The notes below the pieces were generated by a model. The model was not told the origin of the DNA. It did no database searches and saw only the letters and a program-made list of their open reading frames with translations. DNA of 22,434 bases from Nostocoides sp039812405 (lineage in GTDB: Bacteria; Actinomycetota; Actinomycetes; Actinomycetales; Dermatophilaceae), in contig JBDIAL010000038.1 of the NCBI GenBank assembly GCA_039812405.1, positions 1 to 22,434 on the forward strand, given 5' to 3'. The position numbers were made by a program, and so were the translations under genes. Shown piece after piece: positions 1-8,697 of the stretch. Each line of letters opens with the position of its first letter. Position 1 is the stretch's first letter.

Positions 1-138
1 CCCGGCAGCAGCGGCAGCCCGTCCTCGACCATGGCCGCACTGTATGCCGACCGCTCGCCCGGCCGTGGCTCGGTCGCCGTGCGCCGTGGGTGGCGGGGCG
101 GACCGCGGCTGCCCGGGGGCGCGGCATACTCGGGTCGT

Positions 139-954
139 ATGGAGACACGCCTGGAGTCCTACGCCCGCGACGGACTGCGGTTCCCCGTGCGGGACGAGGG
201 ACCGCAGGGCGGCGAGGTCGTCGTCCTGCTCCACGGGTTCCCCCAGGGGCCGAGCGCCTACGACGCCGTCGTCCCCCTCCTCCACGACGCCGGGCTGCGC
301 ACCCTCGTGCCGACCCTGCGCGGGTATGCGCCGACGAACCGGCCGACGACCCGCGCCGGGTATGCCACGGAGGAGACGGCCGCCGACGTCGTCGCCCTCC
401 TCGACGTCGCCGGCGTCGAGCGGGCGCACGTCGTCGGGCACGACTGGGGCGCGGCGCCCGCCTGGGCCGTCGCGGGCTGGCACCCCGAGCGCGTCCACCG
501 GCTCACCGCCCTCTCGACGCCGCACCCGGCGGCGATGGGGCAGGCGCTGCGCACGCGGAGCAGCCGCCAGGCCCTGCGCTCGTGGTACATGGGCTTCTTC
601 CAGCTGCCGTGGGTCCCCGAGCACGTCGCCGGGCCCACCCTGCGGCGGACGCTGCGCGGCAGCGGCCTGCCCGAGCCCTTCGTGCGCGAGTACGTCCGCG
701 CGATGAGCGAGCCGGGCGCGCTGTCCTCGGCTCTCGGGTGGTATCGCGGCATCCCGCACTCCACGCGCCCGGTCCCGCGGATCACCGTGCCGACGACCTA
801 CCTCTGGGGCACCGCCGACCCCTATCTCGGCCGGGTGGCCGCGGAGCTCACGGCGTCGCGGGTCACCGGAGACTACCGGTTCGTCGAGCTCGACGAGGGC
901 CACTGGCTGCCCGAGCGCCGCGCCGCCGAGGTCGCCGCCGCCGTCACGGCATAG
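139..954 (+). CDS. Alpha/beta hydrolase, epoxide hydrolase-like
   Basis: Soluble alpha/beta-hydrolase fold protein of 271 residues, the usual length for the epoxide hydrolase/haloalkane dehalogenase group. Visible motifs are the oxyanion HGFP at residues 32-35, the nucleophile elbow GHDWG with Asp102 in place of Ser, a WGTADP acid loop with Asp227, and the catalytic His255 in DEGHW. The cap region has WYMGFFQLPW and GWYRG, which supply the tyrosines typical of epoxide hydrolases. An Asp nucleophile implies a covalent alkyl-enzyme intermediate rather than an ordinary serine esterase. The ATG at 139 was preferred over one at 31 because the 36 upstream residues are low-complexity and fall before the conserved fold. 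The gene converges on the FAD oxidoreductase with a 15-bp gap. Substrate is unknown. Confidence 0.85.
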   Translation: METRLESYARDGLRFPVRDEGPQGGEVVVLLHGFPQGPSAYDAVVPLLHDAGLRTLVPTLRGYAPTNRPTTRAGYATEETAADVVALLDVAGVERAHVVGHDWGAAPAWAVAGWHPERVHRLTALSTPHPAAMGQALRTRSSRQALRSWYMGFFQLPWVPEHVAGPTLRRTLRGSGLPEPFVREYVRAMSEPGALSSALGWYRGIPHSTRPVPRITVPTTYLWGTADPYLGRVAAELTASRVTGDYRFVELDEGHWLPERRAAEVAAAVTA

Positions 955-969
955 GCGCTCAGCGGGCGG

Positions 970-2337
970 TCAGTGGGCCGTCAGCCGGGCCAGGGCGCGG
1001 CCGAGGACGGCGGGGCGCCCGGTGAGCCGCTCCTCCCGGTCGGCTGCCGTCGCGAGCCGCAGGCCCGCGTTGACGCCGAGCCACCGCAGCGGCTCGGGCT
1101 CCCAGTCGGGGGAGCGGTGGCCCACCCAGGGCAGCTCGGTGAGGGGCGACCGGACGCCGCGCAGGAGGTCCGCGAGGGTGCGACCGGCGAGGTTGGTGGC
1201 CGCGACGCCGTCGCCGACGTAGCCGCCCGCCCAGCCGACGCCCGTCCCGGCGTCGAAGCCGACCGAGGGGTGCCAGTCCCGCGCGATGCCGAGCGGGCCA
1301 CCCCACGCGTGGGTGAACTCGACGCCGTCGAGCGCGGGGAGCAGGTCGCGCAGGGTCGTGCGGAGCGTCTCGAAGACGCGCTCGTCCCGGTCGAAGGCCG
1401 GGGCGATGCCGCTCGCCCAGTGGTAGGGGGCGCCGCGGCCGCCGAAGGCGATCCGGTCGTCGGCGGTCCGCTGCCCGTAGACCACGACGTGCCCGTGGTC
1501 GCTGAAGGTCTCCCGCTCGTGCAGGCCGACGGCGTCCCAGACCGTCCGCGGCAACGGTTCGGTGGCGACCATGAGGGAGTAGACGGGGGCGACGCGCCGC
1601 CGGAGCCCGGACAGCCGGGCGGTCCAGGCCTCGGTGGCCCGGACGACCCGCGCCGCGCGGACGATCGAGCCCTCGGCGACGCGGACGAGGGGGGCGTCGA
1701 TGCTCGTCACCCGGTGGCCCTCGGCGATCGTCACGCCGCGCCGCCGCACGGCGGCGGCGAGGCGGTCGGCGAGCCGGCGCGGCTGGATCCGCGCGCAGCC
1801 GGGGTTGTACGTCGCGCCCTCGACCCGGGTGCCCACGAGCCGCTCGGTGGCCTCCGCCGCGGAGAGCCAGACGGTGCCGTCCCCCCACCCGGCACCGTGC
1901 TCGGCATACGCCCGGGCCCGGCGCGCCTGGGCCCGGCCGCGCGCCAGGGAGAGGGTGCCGCCCTTGGCGTACGAGCACTCGATGCCCTCGGCCTCGGCGG
2001 CCCGGCCGACCTCGTCGACGGTGTCCCGGAGGGCCGACTGGAGGGCGAGCGCCGCCGCCCGGCCGTGGTCGGCGGCGACGACGTCCATCGACACCGGCCA
2101 GAGCGCCGAGACCCAGCCGCCGTTGCGACCGCTCGCCCCGAACCCGACGTGCTCGGCCTCGAGGACGAGGATCCGCAGCGTCGGCTCGGCGACGGCGAGG
2201 TAGTGGGCCGTCCAGAGGCCGGTGAACCCCCCGCCGACGATGCATACGTCGACCTCGCGGGGGAGCGGCGCACCGTCCCCGGGGGCCGGGGCCGGCGCGC
2301 CGTCCCACCACAGCGGGAGCGGCGCGCCGGATGTCAC
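970..2337 (-). CDS. FAD-dependent oxidoreductase, DadA/gamma-glutamylputrescine oxidase-like
   Basis: Flavoprotein of the glycine/D-amino-acid oxidase (DAO) superfamily, 455 residues. The N-terminus has a Rossmann dinucleotide-binding motif GGGFTG at residues 35-40, then the GASGRNGG segment (67-74) typical of PuuB-like and DadA-like amine oxidases. A C-terminal HAWGGPLGIARDWHPSVG segment and a GGYVGDGVAATN flavin-binding segment match the family. The GTG start overlaps the TGA stop of the upstream aminotransferase by 4 bp, so translation is probably coupled. In this polyamine locus it most likely oxidises putrescine or an acylated or glutamylated derivative to the aldehyde with release of ammonia and hydrogen peroxide. 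The exact substrate is inferred from context. A sarcosine or other amine oxidase activity remains possible. Confidence 0.85.
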   Translation of the reverse strand: MTSGAPLPLWWDGAPAPAPGDGAPLPREVDVCIVGGGFTGLWTAHYLAVAEPTLRILVLEAEHVGFGASGRNGGWVSALWPVSMDVVAADHGRAAALALQSALRDTVDEVGRAAEAEGIECSYAKGGTLSLARGRAQARRARAYAEHGAGWGDGTVWLSAAEATERLVGTRVEGATYNPGCARIQPRRLADRLAAAVRRRGVTIAEGHRVTSIDAPLVRVAEGSIVRAARVVRATEAWTARLSGLRRRVAPVYSLMVATEPLPRTVWDAVGLHERETFSDHGHVVVYGQRTADDRIAFGGRGAPYHWASGIAPAFDRDERVFETLRTTLRDLLPALDGVEFTHAWGGPLGIARDWHPSVGFDAGTGVGWAGGYVGDGVAATNLAGRTLADLLRGVRSPLTELPWVGHRSPDWEPEPLRWLGVNAGLRLATAADREERLTGRPAVLGRALARLTAH

Positions 2338-3773
2338 AGGTGGTTCTCGGCCTCGGTGAGGACGCCGCGCAGGCGTCGCTCGATCTCCTCGAACTCGGCG
2401 GGACCCATCGTCAGCGGCGGCGACAACTGGATGACCGGGTCGCCGCGGTCGTCGGCGCGGCAGTAGATCCCCGCGTCGAACAGCGCCTTGGAGAGGAACC
2501 CACGCAGCAGCCGCTCCGACTCCTCCTCGTCGAACGTCTCGCGCGTCTCCTTGTCCTTGACCAGCTCGATGCCGTAGAAGTAGCCGGCGCCCCGGACGTC
2601 GCCGACGAGCGGCAGGTCGAGCAGCTGCTCGAGGGTGCGGCGGAAGACGGGGGCGTTCTCCTTGACCCGGTCGTTGAGGCCCTCGCGCTCGAAGATGTCG
2701 AGGTTGGCCATGGCGGCCGCGCAGGAGACCGGGTGGCCGCCCCACGTGTAGCCGTGGGCGAAGTAGTTGGTGCCCTTGCGGAAGGGCTCGAAGAGCCGGT
2801 CGCTCGCGACCATGAGGCCGAGCGGGGCGTAGCCGGAGGTGATCGCCTTGGCCGTCGTGATGATGTCCGGCGTGTACCCGAAGTCGGTGCACGCGAACAT
2901 CGACCCGATCCGGCCGAAGGCGCAGATCGTCTCGTCGGACACGAGGAGCACGTCGTACTCGTCGCAGATCTCGCGGACCCGCTCGAAGTAGCCGGGGGGC
3001 GGCGGGAAGCAGCCGCCGGAGTTCTGCACCGGCTCGAGGAAGACGGCGGCCACGGTGTCGGGCCCCTCGAACTCGATGGCCTCGGCGATCCGGTCGGCGG
3101 CCCAGCGGCCGAAGGCCTTCTCGTCGTTGCGCAGGTGCTCCGGCGCGCGGTAGAGGTTGGTGTTGGGGACCTTGAAGGTGCCGGGCACGAGGGGCTCGAA
3201 CGGCGCCTTGGCATCGGGGATGCCGGTGATCGACAGGGCCCCCTGGGGGGTGCCGTGGTATGCCACGGCGCGGCTGATGACCTTGTGCTTGCCCGGCTTG
3301 CCGGTGAGCTTGAAGTACTGCTTGGCGAGCTTCCACGCGGACTCCACGGCCTCGCCGCCGCCGGTGGTGAAGAAGACCCGGTTGAGGTCGCCCGGCGCGT
3401 AGGCCGCGAGCCGCTCGGCGAGCTCGATGGCCTGCGGGTGGGCATAGGACCACAGGGGGAAGAAGGCGAGCCGCCGGGCCTGCTCGGCCATGGCCTCGGC
3501 GATCTCCGCACGGCCGTGCCCGGCGTTGACGACGAAGAGCCCGGCGAGACCGTCGAGGTACTCGTTGCCGCGGTCGTCCCAGACCCGCCAGCCCTCGCCG
3601 CGGGTGATGACCGGCACCGCGTGGCCGAGCCCGCCCGTCGCGGGGTCCTCGAACACCGAGTGCCGGGTGAAGTGCATCCACAGGTGGTCGCGGGCGGCGT
3701 CGGAGAGCCGGGCCCCCGTGCGGGTCGTCAGGTCGGAGCTGGGCTCCCACACGTCGGTCGGGTTGATTGTCAT
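2334..3773 (-). CDS. Class III (PLP) aminotransferase, putrescine/polyamine type
   Basis: Full-length fold-type I, class III aminotransferase of 479 residues. The PLP-binding lysine is Lys309 in ITTAKAITSGY. The aspartate that contacts the pyridine nitrogen is in VSDETICAFGR (Asp280). The TTGGGEAVESAWK phosphate-binding segment is at about residues 136-148. These motifs resemble SpuC-type putrescine-pyruvate aminotransferases and related omega-amino-acid transaminases. The ATG overlaps the stop of the upstream Lrp gene (ATGA) and its own stop overlaps the start of the FAD oxidoreductase, so the three form one leftward operon. The likely reaction is transamination of putrescine to 4-aminobutanal, or of GABA to succinate semialdehyde. 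Either product would feed the aldehyde dehydrogenase encoded at 8840-10300. Confidence 0.9.
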   Translation of the reverse strand: MTINPTDVWEPSSDLTTRTGARLSDAARDHLWMHFTRHSVFEDPATGGLGHAVPVITRGEGWRVWDDRGNEYLDGLAGLFVVNAGHGRAEIAEAMAEQARRLAFFPLWSYAHPQAIELAERLAAYAPGDLNRVFFTTGGGEAVESAWKLAKQYFKLTGKPGKHKVISRAVAYHGTPQGALSITGIPDAKAPFEPLVPGTFKVPNTNLYRAPEHLRNDEKAFGRWAADRIAEAIEFEGPDTVAAVFLEPVQNSGGCFPPPPGYFERVREICDEYDVLLVSDETICAFGRIGSMFACTDFGYTPDIITTAKAITSGYAPLGLMVASDRLFEPFRKGTNYFAHGYTWGGHPVSCAAAMANLDIFEREGLNDRVKENAPVFRRTLEQLLDLPLVGDVRGAGYFYGIELVKDKETRETFDEEESERLLRGFLSKALFDAGIYCRADDRGDPVIQLSPPLTMGPAEFEEIERRLRGVLTEAENHL

Positions 3774-4294
3774 CGGGTACCCCAGTTGTAGTGCTGTTTG
3801 TTGAGTTTCAGATAGACGAACGTCTCGGTGGACGCCACGCCCGGAAGGGTGCGGATCCGCCGGGTGAGCAGGTCGAGGAGCTGGTCGTCGTCCTCGCAGA
3901 CGACCTCGGCGAGCAGGTCGAAGCTGCCGGCGGTCGTGACCACGTAGGCCACCTCCGGCATCGCGGTCAGCGCGTCGCCGACGGGGATGAGGTCCCCGTC
4001 GACGCGCAGGCCGATCATCGCCTGCCTTCGGAACCCCACCTGGAGGGGGTCGGTGACGGCGACGATCTGCATGACCTCGGCGTCGAGGAGGCGCTGGACC
4101 CGTTGCCGGACCGCCGCCTCGGACAGGCCGACGCGCCGGGCGATCGTCGCGTACGACTGGCGCCCATCGGCCTGCAGCTCCTCGATGATGGCCTTGGCGA
4201 CGTCGTCGAGACGGACGTCGCCACGGACCTCGGCGACGGGGGCCGGACGCTTCGCGCCGACGGCGGCACGCGCGCGGTGGACGGCTCTCGTCAT
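3770..4294 (-). CDS. Lrp/AsnC family transcriptional regulator
   Basis: A 174-residue regulator with the two-domain Lrp/AsnC layout. An N-terminal winged helix-turn-helix contains ATIARRVGLSEAAVRQRVQR (about residues 47-66). A C-terminal RAM/AsnC effector domain includes VVTTAGSFDLLAEVVCEDDD and ends in ETFVYLKLNKQHYNWG. The ATG at 4294 is preferred over an in-frame start at 4342 because the domain follows it closely and the longer form would extend into the divergent promoter region. It is the first gene of the leftward operon and is transcribed divergently from potD. This placement is typical of a local amino-acid or amine-responsive regulator controlling both directions. The ligand is not determinable from sequence. 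Confidence 0.9.
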   Translation of the reverse strand: MTRAVHRARAAVGAKRPAPVAEVRGDVRLDDVAKAIIEELQADGRQSYATIARRVGLSEAAVRQRVQRLLDAEVMQIVAVTDPLQVGFRRQAMIGLRVDGDLIPVGDALTAMPEVAYVVTTAGSFDLLAEVVCEDDDQLLDLLTRRIRTLPGVASTETFVYLKLNKQHYNWGTR

Positions 4295-4578
4295 GGGTTC
4301 ATGGTGCCGTGTCGACCCCGTGGTGCGCAAGTACGGAGCCAACTGATTCCATCGTCCCCGTCACGGCTGGATAGCGATTTCGAAACTTCTTGACGCTTTC
4401 CCTATGGATATCCGTGCATCTGCGGCTACAGTGCCGACTACGGAAATCGCACTGCCAGCATCGGTGACCGCGCTCTCGGTGGAGCCCCACAGGCCTGAGC
4501 CTGTCCACGATCGACCGCGCGCGAGCCGGACCGGCAGGGTGGGTCAGTCCCGCCCCTGCACTGAAGGAGACGCCTGCC
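4295..4578. promoter_or_regulatory. Divergent regulatory region between Lrp gene and potD
   Basis: This 284-bp non-coding stretch separates the Lrp gene from potD and must hold the promoters of both operons. It is visibly less GC-rich than the flanking genes at about 4340-4450. It contains an 8-bp palindrome TTTCGAAA (4378-4385). An inverted octamer pairs GCGATTTC (4374-4381) with GAAATCGC (4443-4450), the arms about 60 bp apart. A TTGACG hexamer lies at 4390-4395, but I see no convincing -10 box at 16-18 bp from it. The spaced inverted arms are compatible with binding of an Lrp-type oligomer, but that is inference. A good ribosome-binding site, AAGGAG, lies at 4564-4569 before the potD GTG. 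Confidence 0.5.
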
Positions 4579-5805
4579 GTGGCCACTCGTGACGAGAAGA
4601 ACCTGGCCTTCCGGGCCACCCTGGCCAGAGGGCTCGTAAGCCGCCGCAGCCTCATGGTGGGCGCCGGCGGCCTCGGCCTCGCCGCCCTCGGAGGGTGCGG
4701 CATCCAGGGCCGCAACCCCGGCGGCGGCACGGCCGCCACGACCCCGACGGCGAAGGCGGCGCCGGACCGGTCGGCCACCGAGAAGGTCGTCAACTGGAGC
4801 AACTGGCCCGAGTACATCGACGTCGACGACAAGACGCAGGCCCACCCCACCCTCGACGCCTTCACCAAGCGCTACGGCATCAAGGTCAACTACACCGAGG
4901 ACTACAACGACAACGACGAGTTCTACGCCAAGGTGCGGCCCCTGCTCGCGGCCGGCAAGGACACCGGGCGCGACACGTGGTGCTCGACCGACTGGATGGT
5001 CGCCCGGCTCATCCGCCAGGGGTTCGTCCAGAAGCTCAACCTCGCCAACATCCCCAACCACGCGAACATCGAGGACTCGCTCATCACCGTCGAGTTCGAC
5101 CCCGGGCGGCTCTACTCGATGCCGTGGCAGAGCGGCTTCGCCGGCATCGCATACAACCCCAAGGCGACCGGCGGGAAGAAGGTGACGACGGTCGACCAGC
5201 TGCTCACCGACCCGACGCTCAAGGGCAAGGTCACCCTCCTCACCGAGATGCGCGACACCGTCGGTCTCGTCATGCTCGCGATGGGCAAGGACATCACGAA
5301 CTTCACCGACGCCGACTTCATGGCGGCCATCGACGAGATCAAGAAGGCCAAGGACGCGGGCCAGATCAAGGGCTTCACCGGCAACGAGTACGGCAAGCCG
5401 CTCAGCTCCGGTGACACCGCGGCCTGCTTCGCCTGGACCGGGGACGTCGTCCAGCTCCAGGCGGACAACCCCTCCCTCGGGTACTCCCTGCCGCCGACCG
5501 GCTGCACCCTCTGGTCGGACAACTTCGTCATCCCCGCGCTCGCCCAGCACAAGGCGAACGCCGAGAAGCTCATCAACTACTACTACGAGCCGGAGGTCAT
5601 GGCCAAGGTGGTCGACTACGTCAACTACATCTCACCGGTCCGCGGGACGAAGGCGATCCTCCAGCGCACCGACCCCGACGTCGCGAACAACCCCCTCATC
5701 GTGCCGGACGCGAAGACGCTGTCCATGGCCCACGTGTTCAAGGGCCTCACCGCCGCCGAGGAGTCGAAGTACTCCCAGGCCTTCTCCGAGCTGACGGCCT
5801 CCTGA
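4579..5805 (+). CDS. potD: Polyamine ABC transporter substrate-binding lipoprotein
   Basis: Periplasmic-binding-protein-like component of 408 residues, family PotD/PotF (spermidine/putrescine). The N-terminus carries a twin-arginine motif SRRSLMVG (about 21-28), a short hydrophobic stretch, and a lipobox LGGC with the lipidated Cys near residue 40. It is therefore probably a Tat-exported lipoprotein on the outer face of the membrane. The mature part starts with VVNWSNWPEYID, characteristic of the family, and contains a FAWTGDVVQ segment and a C-terminal YYYEPEVMAKVVDYVNYISPV segment. The GTG start is set by AAGGAG nine bases upstream. The TGA stop overlaps the potA ATG by one base. It is the first gene of the potDABC transporter. 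Specificity for putrescine versus spermidine cannot be decided here. Confidence 0.92.
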   Translation: MATRDEKNLAFRATLARGLVSRRSLMVGAGGLGLAALGGCGIQGRNPGGGTAATTPTAKAAPDRSATEKVVNWSNWPEYIDVDDKTQAHPTLDAFTKRYGIKVNYTEDYNDNDEFYAKVRPLLAAGKDTGRDTWCSTDWMVARLIRQGFVQKLNLANIPNHANIEDSLITVEFDPGRLYSMPWQSGFAGIAYNPKATGGKKVTTVDQLLTDPTLKGKVTLLTEMRDTVGLVMLAMGKDITNFTDADFMAAIDEIKKAKDAGQIKGFTGNEYGKPLSSGDTAACFAWTGDVVQLQADNPSLGYSLPPTGCTLWSDNFVIPALAQHKANAEKLINYYYEPEVMAKVVDYVNYISPVRGTKAILQRTDPDVANNPLIVPDAKTLSMAHVFKGLTAAEESKYSQAFSELTAS

Positions 5806-6914
5806 TGGCCGGCGGGATGACCGAGGACCTGCGCCTCGTCGGGATCAGCAAGGAGTTCGAGACCTTCACCGCGGTCCACCCGATGGACCTCGACGTGCCG
5901 GCGGGCAGCTTCTTCGCCCTGCTCGGGCCGTCCGGCTGCGGCAAGACGACGACGCTGCGCATGGTGGCGGGCCTCGAGGCGCCGACGACCGGCCGGATCC
6001 TCATCGGCGACACGGACATCACGGGGACCAAGCCCTACCAGCGCAACGTCAACACGGTCTTCCAGTCGTATGCGCTGTTCCCCCACATGACGATCCTCGA
6101 CAACGTCGCCTTCGGGCTGCGCCGGCGGGGCGTCAAGGGCGCCGAGGCGACCGCGTCGGAGGCGCTCGAGCTCGTCCAGCTCAGCCAGGTCGCCCGCAAG
6201 AAGCCGGCCCAGCTGTCCGGCGGCATGCAGCAGCGCGTCGCCCTCGCCCGGGCCATCGTCAACCGGCCCGACGTCCTCCTCCTCGACGAGCCGCTCGGCG
6301 CCCTCGACCTCAAGCTGCGCCGCCAGATGCAGATCGAGCTCAAGCGGATCCAGTCCGAGGTCGGCCTCACCTTCATCCACGTGACCCACGACCAGGAGGA
6401 GGCCATGACGATGGCCGACTCCATTGCCGTCATGAACGCCGGCCGGATCGAGCAGCTCGCCGACCCGGCGACCCTGTACGAGCGGCCGGCCTCGACCTTC
6501 GTCGCGAACTTCCTCGGCCAGTCCAACCTGCTCCAGGCCTCGCTCGACGGGGAGGTGCAGGACGACACGGCGCGGGCCCGCAGCCACGACCACGACGTCC
6601 TCATCGCCCGCGAGAACGTCCCCGACGGCATCCAGGAGGTGTGGATCGGCGTCCGCCCCGAGAAGCTGCGCCTCGGTGGGGCGGGCCGCAACCGGCTCGA
6701 GGGGGTCGTGACCGACGCGTCATTCACCGGCGTCGCGACGCAGTACCTCATCCGGATGCCCTGGGGCGCCGAGATGATGCTCGTCCAGCAGAACGACGGC
6801 TCGGCCCGCGCCACGGTCGGCGAGAACGTCACCGTCTCGTGGGACCCCGGCCACGAGTTCGTCCTCGACCAGCACCAGGCCGAGGACGCCGGCGTGGGGC
6901 TCAGCAATGACTGA
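5805..6914 (+). CDS. potA: Polyamine ABC transporter ATP-binding protein
   Basis: Cytoplasmic ATPase of 369 residues with all ABC motifs. Walker A GPSGCGKT is at 41-48, the Q-loop at Gln87, the signature LSGGMQQR at 137-144, Walker B VLLLDEP at 157-163, and the switch His195 in HVTHDQ. A C-terminal TOBE-like domain follows (about 275-365, including WIGVRPEKLRL), as in PotA and other CUT1/MOI-type importers. The ATG at 5805 overlaps the potD stop by one base; an in-frame ATG at 5817 is an alternative start. Its last codons overlap potB by 8 bp. It powers polyamine uptake through PotB and PotC. Confidence 0.92.
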   Translation: MAGGMTEDLRLVGISKEFETFTAVHPMDLDVPAGSFFALLGPSGCGKTTTLRMVAGLEAPTTGRILIGDTDITGTKPYQRNVNTVFQSYALFPHMTILDNVAFGLRRRGVKGAEATASEALELVQLSQVARKKPAQLSGGMQQRVALARAIVNRPDVLLLDEPLGALDLKLRRQMQIELKRIQSEVGLTFIHVTHDQEEAMTMADSIAVMNAGRIEQLADPATLYERPASTFVANFLGQSNLLQASLDGEVQDDTARARSHDHDVLIARENVPDGIQEVWIGVRPEKLRLGGAGRNRLEGVVTDASFTGVATQYLIRMPWGAEMMLVQQNDGSARATVGENVTVSWDPGHEFVLDQHQAEDAGVGLSND

Positions 6915-7866
6915 GGCGACGGCCGAGACGCTCGCGGGCGCCGACGCGCCGTCCGCCCGGCCCCCGCGCCCGCGACGTCGCGCCGTCAACTGGGTGCCGT
7001 ACGCGCTGCTCGCCCCCGGTCTGCTGTGGCTCGTCGTCTTCTTCGTCGCGCCGATGGTCACGACGCTGTCGACGTCGCTCCAGGAGGGCAACGTCGACGA
7101 CGGGTTCGTCTTCACCGGGAACGTCGCCATCTACTGGGACGCGCTGTCGGCATACTGGCCGCAGCTGGTCCGGTCGCTCGCCTACGCCGGGGCGGCGACC
7201 GTCCTCTCGCTCCTGCTCGGCTACCCCCTGGCCTACTTCATCGCCCGGCGGCAGGGGCGGGCCAAGAGCGTCCTGCTCGTCCTCGTCATCGCGCCGTTCT
7301 TCACCAGCTTCCTCATCCGCACCATGGCGTGGCAGTCGATCCTCGCCAGCGACGGCGGCCTCCTCGTCAAGGTGCTCGGCTGGTTCCACCTCACGTGGCT
7401 CTTCGACGGGTTCGGGAGCCTCCTGGAGTTCCTCCACCTGTCGCCCAACGGGGAGATCCTCTACTCGCCGTGGGCGGTCATCTGGGGCCTCACCTACAAC
7501 TTCCTGCCCTTCATGATCCTGCCGCTCTACACCTCCCTCGACCGGCTCGACATGCGGCTCGTCGAGGCGGCCGGCGACCTGTATGCCACGCCGCGCGACA
7601 CCTTCCGGTACGTCACCTGGCCGCTGTCCCTGCCGGGCGTCGTGTCCGGGACGCTGCTCACCTTCATCCCCGCGGCCGGCGACTACATCAACAGCCGGCT
7701 GCTCGGCAACACGAACACCGTGATGATCGGCCAGGTCATCGACAGCCAGTTCCTCCGGGTCCTCGACTATCCCCTGGCCTCGGCGCTGTCGTTCATCCTG
7801 CTCGTCCTCATCCTCGCGCTCGTCACCCTCTACGTCCGCAAGGCCGGCACCGAGGAGCTGGTGTGA
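6907..7866 (+). CDS. potB: Polyamine ABC transporter permease subunit PotB
   Basis: Integral membrane permease of 319 residues. A short basic cytoplasmic N-terminus (RPPRPRRRAVNW) precedes about six hydrophobic membrane segments, the first being YALLAPGLLWLVVFFVAPMV. The EAA loop that docks with the ATPase is recognisable as VEAAGDLYATPRDTFRYVTW, followed by PLSLPGVVSG. The FIPAAGDYINSRLLG segment is typical of PotB/PotH-type spermidine/putrescine permeases. The ATG overlaps the end of potA by 8 bp and the stop overlaps the next permease region, so it sits inside the potDABC operon and pairs with PotC to form the channel. Confidence 0.92.
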   Translation: MTEATAETLAGADAPSARPPRPRRRAVNWVPYALLAPGLLWLVVFFVAPMVTTLSTSLQEGNVDDGFVFTGNVAIYWDALSAYWPQLVRSLAYAGAATVLSLLLGYPLAYFIARRQGRAKSVLLVLVIAPFFTSFLIRTMAWQSILASDGGLLVKVLGWFHLTWLFDGFGSLLEFLHLSPNGEILYSPWAVIWGLTYNFLPFMILPLYTSLDRLDMRLVEAAGDLYATPRDTFRYVTWPLSLPGVVSGTLLTFIPAAGDYINSRLLGNTNTVMIGQVIDSQFLRVLDYPLASALSFILLVLILALVTLYVRKAGTEELV

Positions 7867-7868
7867 TC

Positions 7869-8666
7869 ATGTCCTGGATCCGTCGACACCTGCTGACGTT
7901 CGTCGCGATGGTCACCCTGTGCATCCTGCTCGTGCCCAACCTCGTCGTCGCCATCTACTCCTTCAACAAGCCGGACGGCCGCTTCAACTACCAGCTGACG
8001 CGGTTCTCGCTCGACGCGTGGATGCACCCGTGCGGCACTCCGGGGATCTGCGACTCCCTCGGGCTGTCGCTCAAGATCGGCATCACCGCCTCGCTCGTCG
8101 CGACCGTCCTCGGGACGATGATCGCCTTCGCCCTCGGCCGGCACCGCTTCCGCGGGCGGGCCGCGACGAACCTGCTCATCTTCATGCCGATGGCCACCCC
8201 CGAGGTCGTCATGGGCTCCAGCCTGCTCGCGCTCTTCCTCAACATCGGGATGTCGACGGGCCGGACGGCGATCCTCATCGCGCACATCATGTTCTGCCTC
8301 AGCTTCGTCGTCGTCGCCGTCAAGGCCCGGGTCGCCACCCTCGACCCGCGCCTGGAGGAGGCGGCGGCCGATCTCGGGTCGAACCCCACGTCGACGTTCC
8401 TGCGGATCACCCTGCCGCTCGCGGCCCCCGGCATCGCGGCCGGCGCGCTCCTCGCGTTCTCGCTGAGCTTCGACGACTACATCATCACCAACTTCAACGC
8501 GAGCCCCGACTCCATCACCTTCCCCATGTACGTCTGGGGTGCGGCCCAGCGCGGGACGCCGGTCCAGATCAACGTGATCGGCACCGTCATGTTCCTCGTG
8601 TCCGTCGTCTTCGTCGTCGGGGGTCAGCTCATCGCCGCCCGACGCGCCAAGGCGAACGCCGCCTGA
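7869..8666 (+). CDS. potC: Polyamine ABC transporter permease subunit PotC
   Basis: Second membrane permease of the importer, 265 residues from the ATG. It starts with a basic cap (SWIRRHLL) and a membrane helix, then about five further hydrophobic segments. The EAA loop reads LEEAAADLGSNPTSTFLRIT and is followed by LPLAAPGIAAG. The FSLSFDDYIITNFN segment is diagnostic of PotC/PotI. An alternative GTG start at 7863 overlaps the potB stop as GTGA. GAGGAG at 7852-7857 could serve either start, so the exact N-terminus is unsure by two residues. It is the last gene before a strong hairpin, which probably ends or attenuates the transporter transcript. Confidence 0.92.
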   Translation: MSWIRRHLLTFVAMVTLCILLVPNLVVAIYSFNKPDGRFNYQLTRFSLDAWMHPCGTPGICDSLGLSLKIGITASLVATVLGTMIAFALGRHRFRGRAATNLLIFMPMATPEVVMGSSLLALFLNIGMSTGRTAILIAHIMFCLSFVVVAVKARVATLDPRLEEAAADLGSNPTSTFLRITLPLAAPGIAAGALLAFSLSFDDYIITNFNASPDSITFPMYVWGAAQRGTPVQINVIGTVMFLVSVVFVVGGQLIAARRAKANAA

Positions 8667-8697
8667 CCACAGCCTCCGGGAGTCGCCCGGAGTCCGC

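Noticed and set aside
1..32. Possible start of a leftward gene (ATG at 32, MVEDGLPLLPG) running off the left edge
   Set aside because: Only ten codons are visible, with no clear ribosome-binding site, so it cannot be distinguished from chance.
970..3750. A 926-codon leftward frame spanning both the oxidoreductase and the aminotransferase
   Set aside because: Only its C-terminal half is protein-like. The rest is the aminotransferase read out of frame, and the GTGA junction defines the real start at 2337.
2331..3791. Long open frame on the plus strand opposite the aminotransferase
   Set aside because: It mirrors a gene with clear catalytic motifs and has a biased composition typical of antisense frames in GC-rich DNA.
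4390..4432. TTGACG with TACAGT as a sigma-70-type promoter for potD
   Set aside because: The spacing is about 31 bp, far from 16-18, so it does not form a credible promoter.
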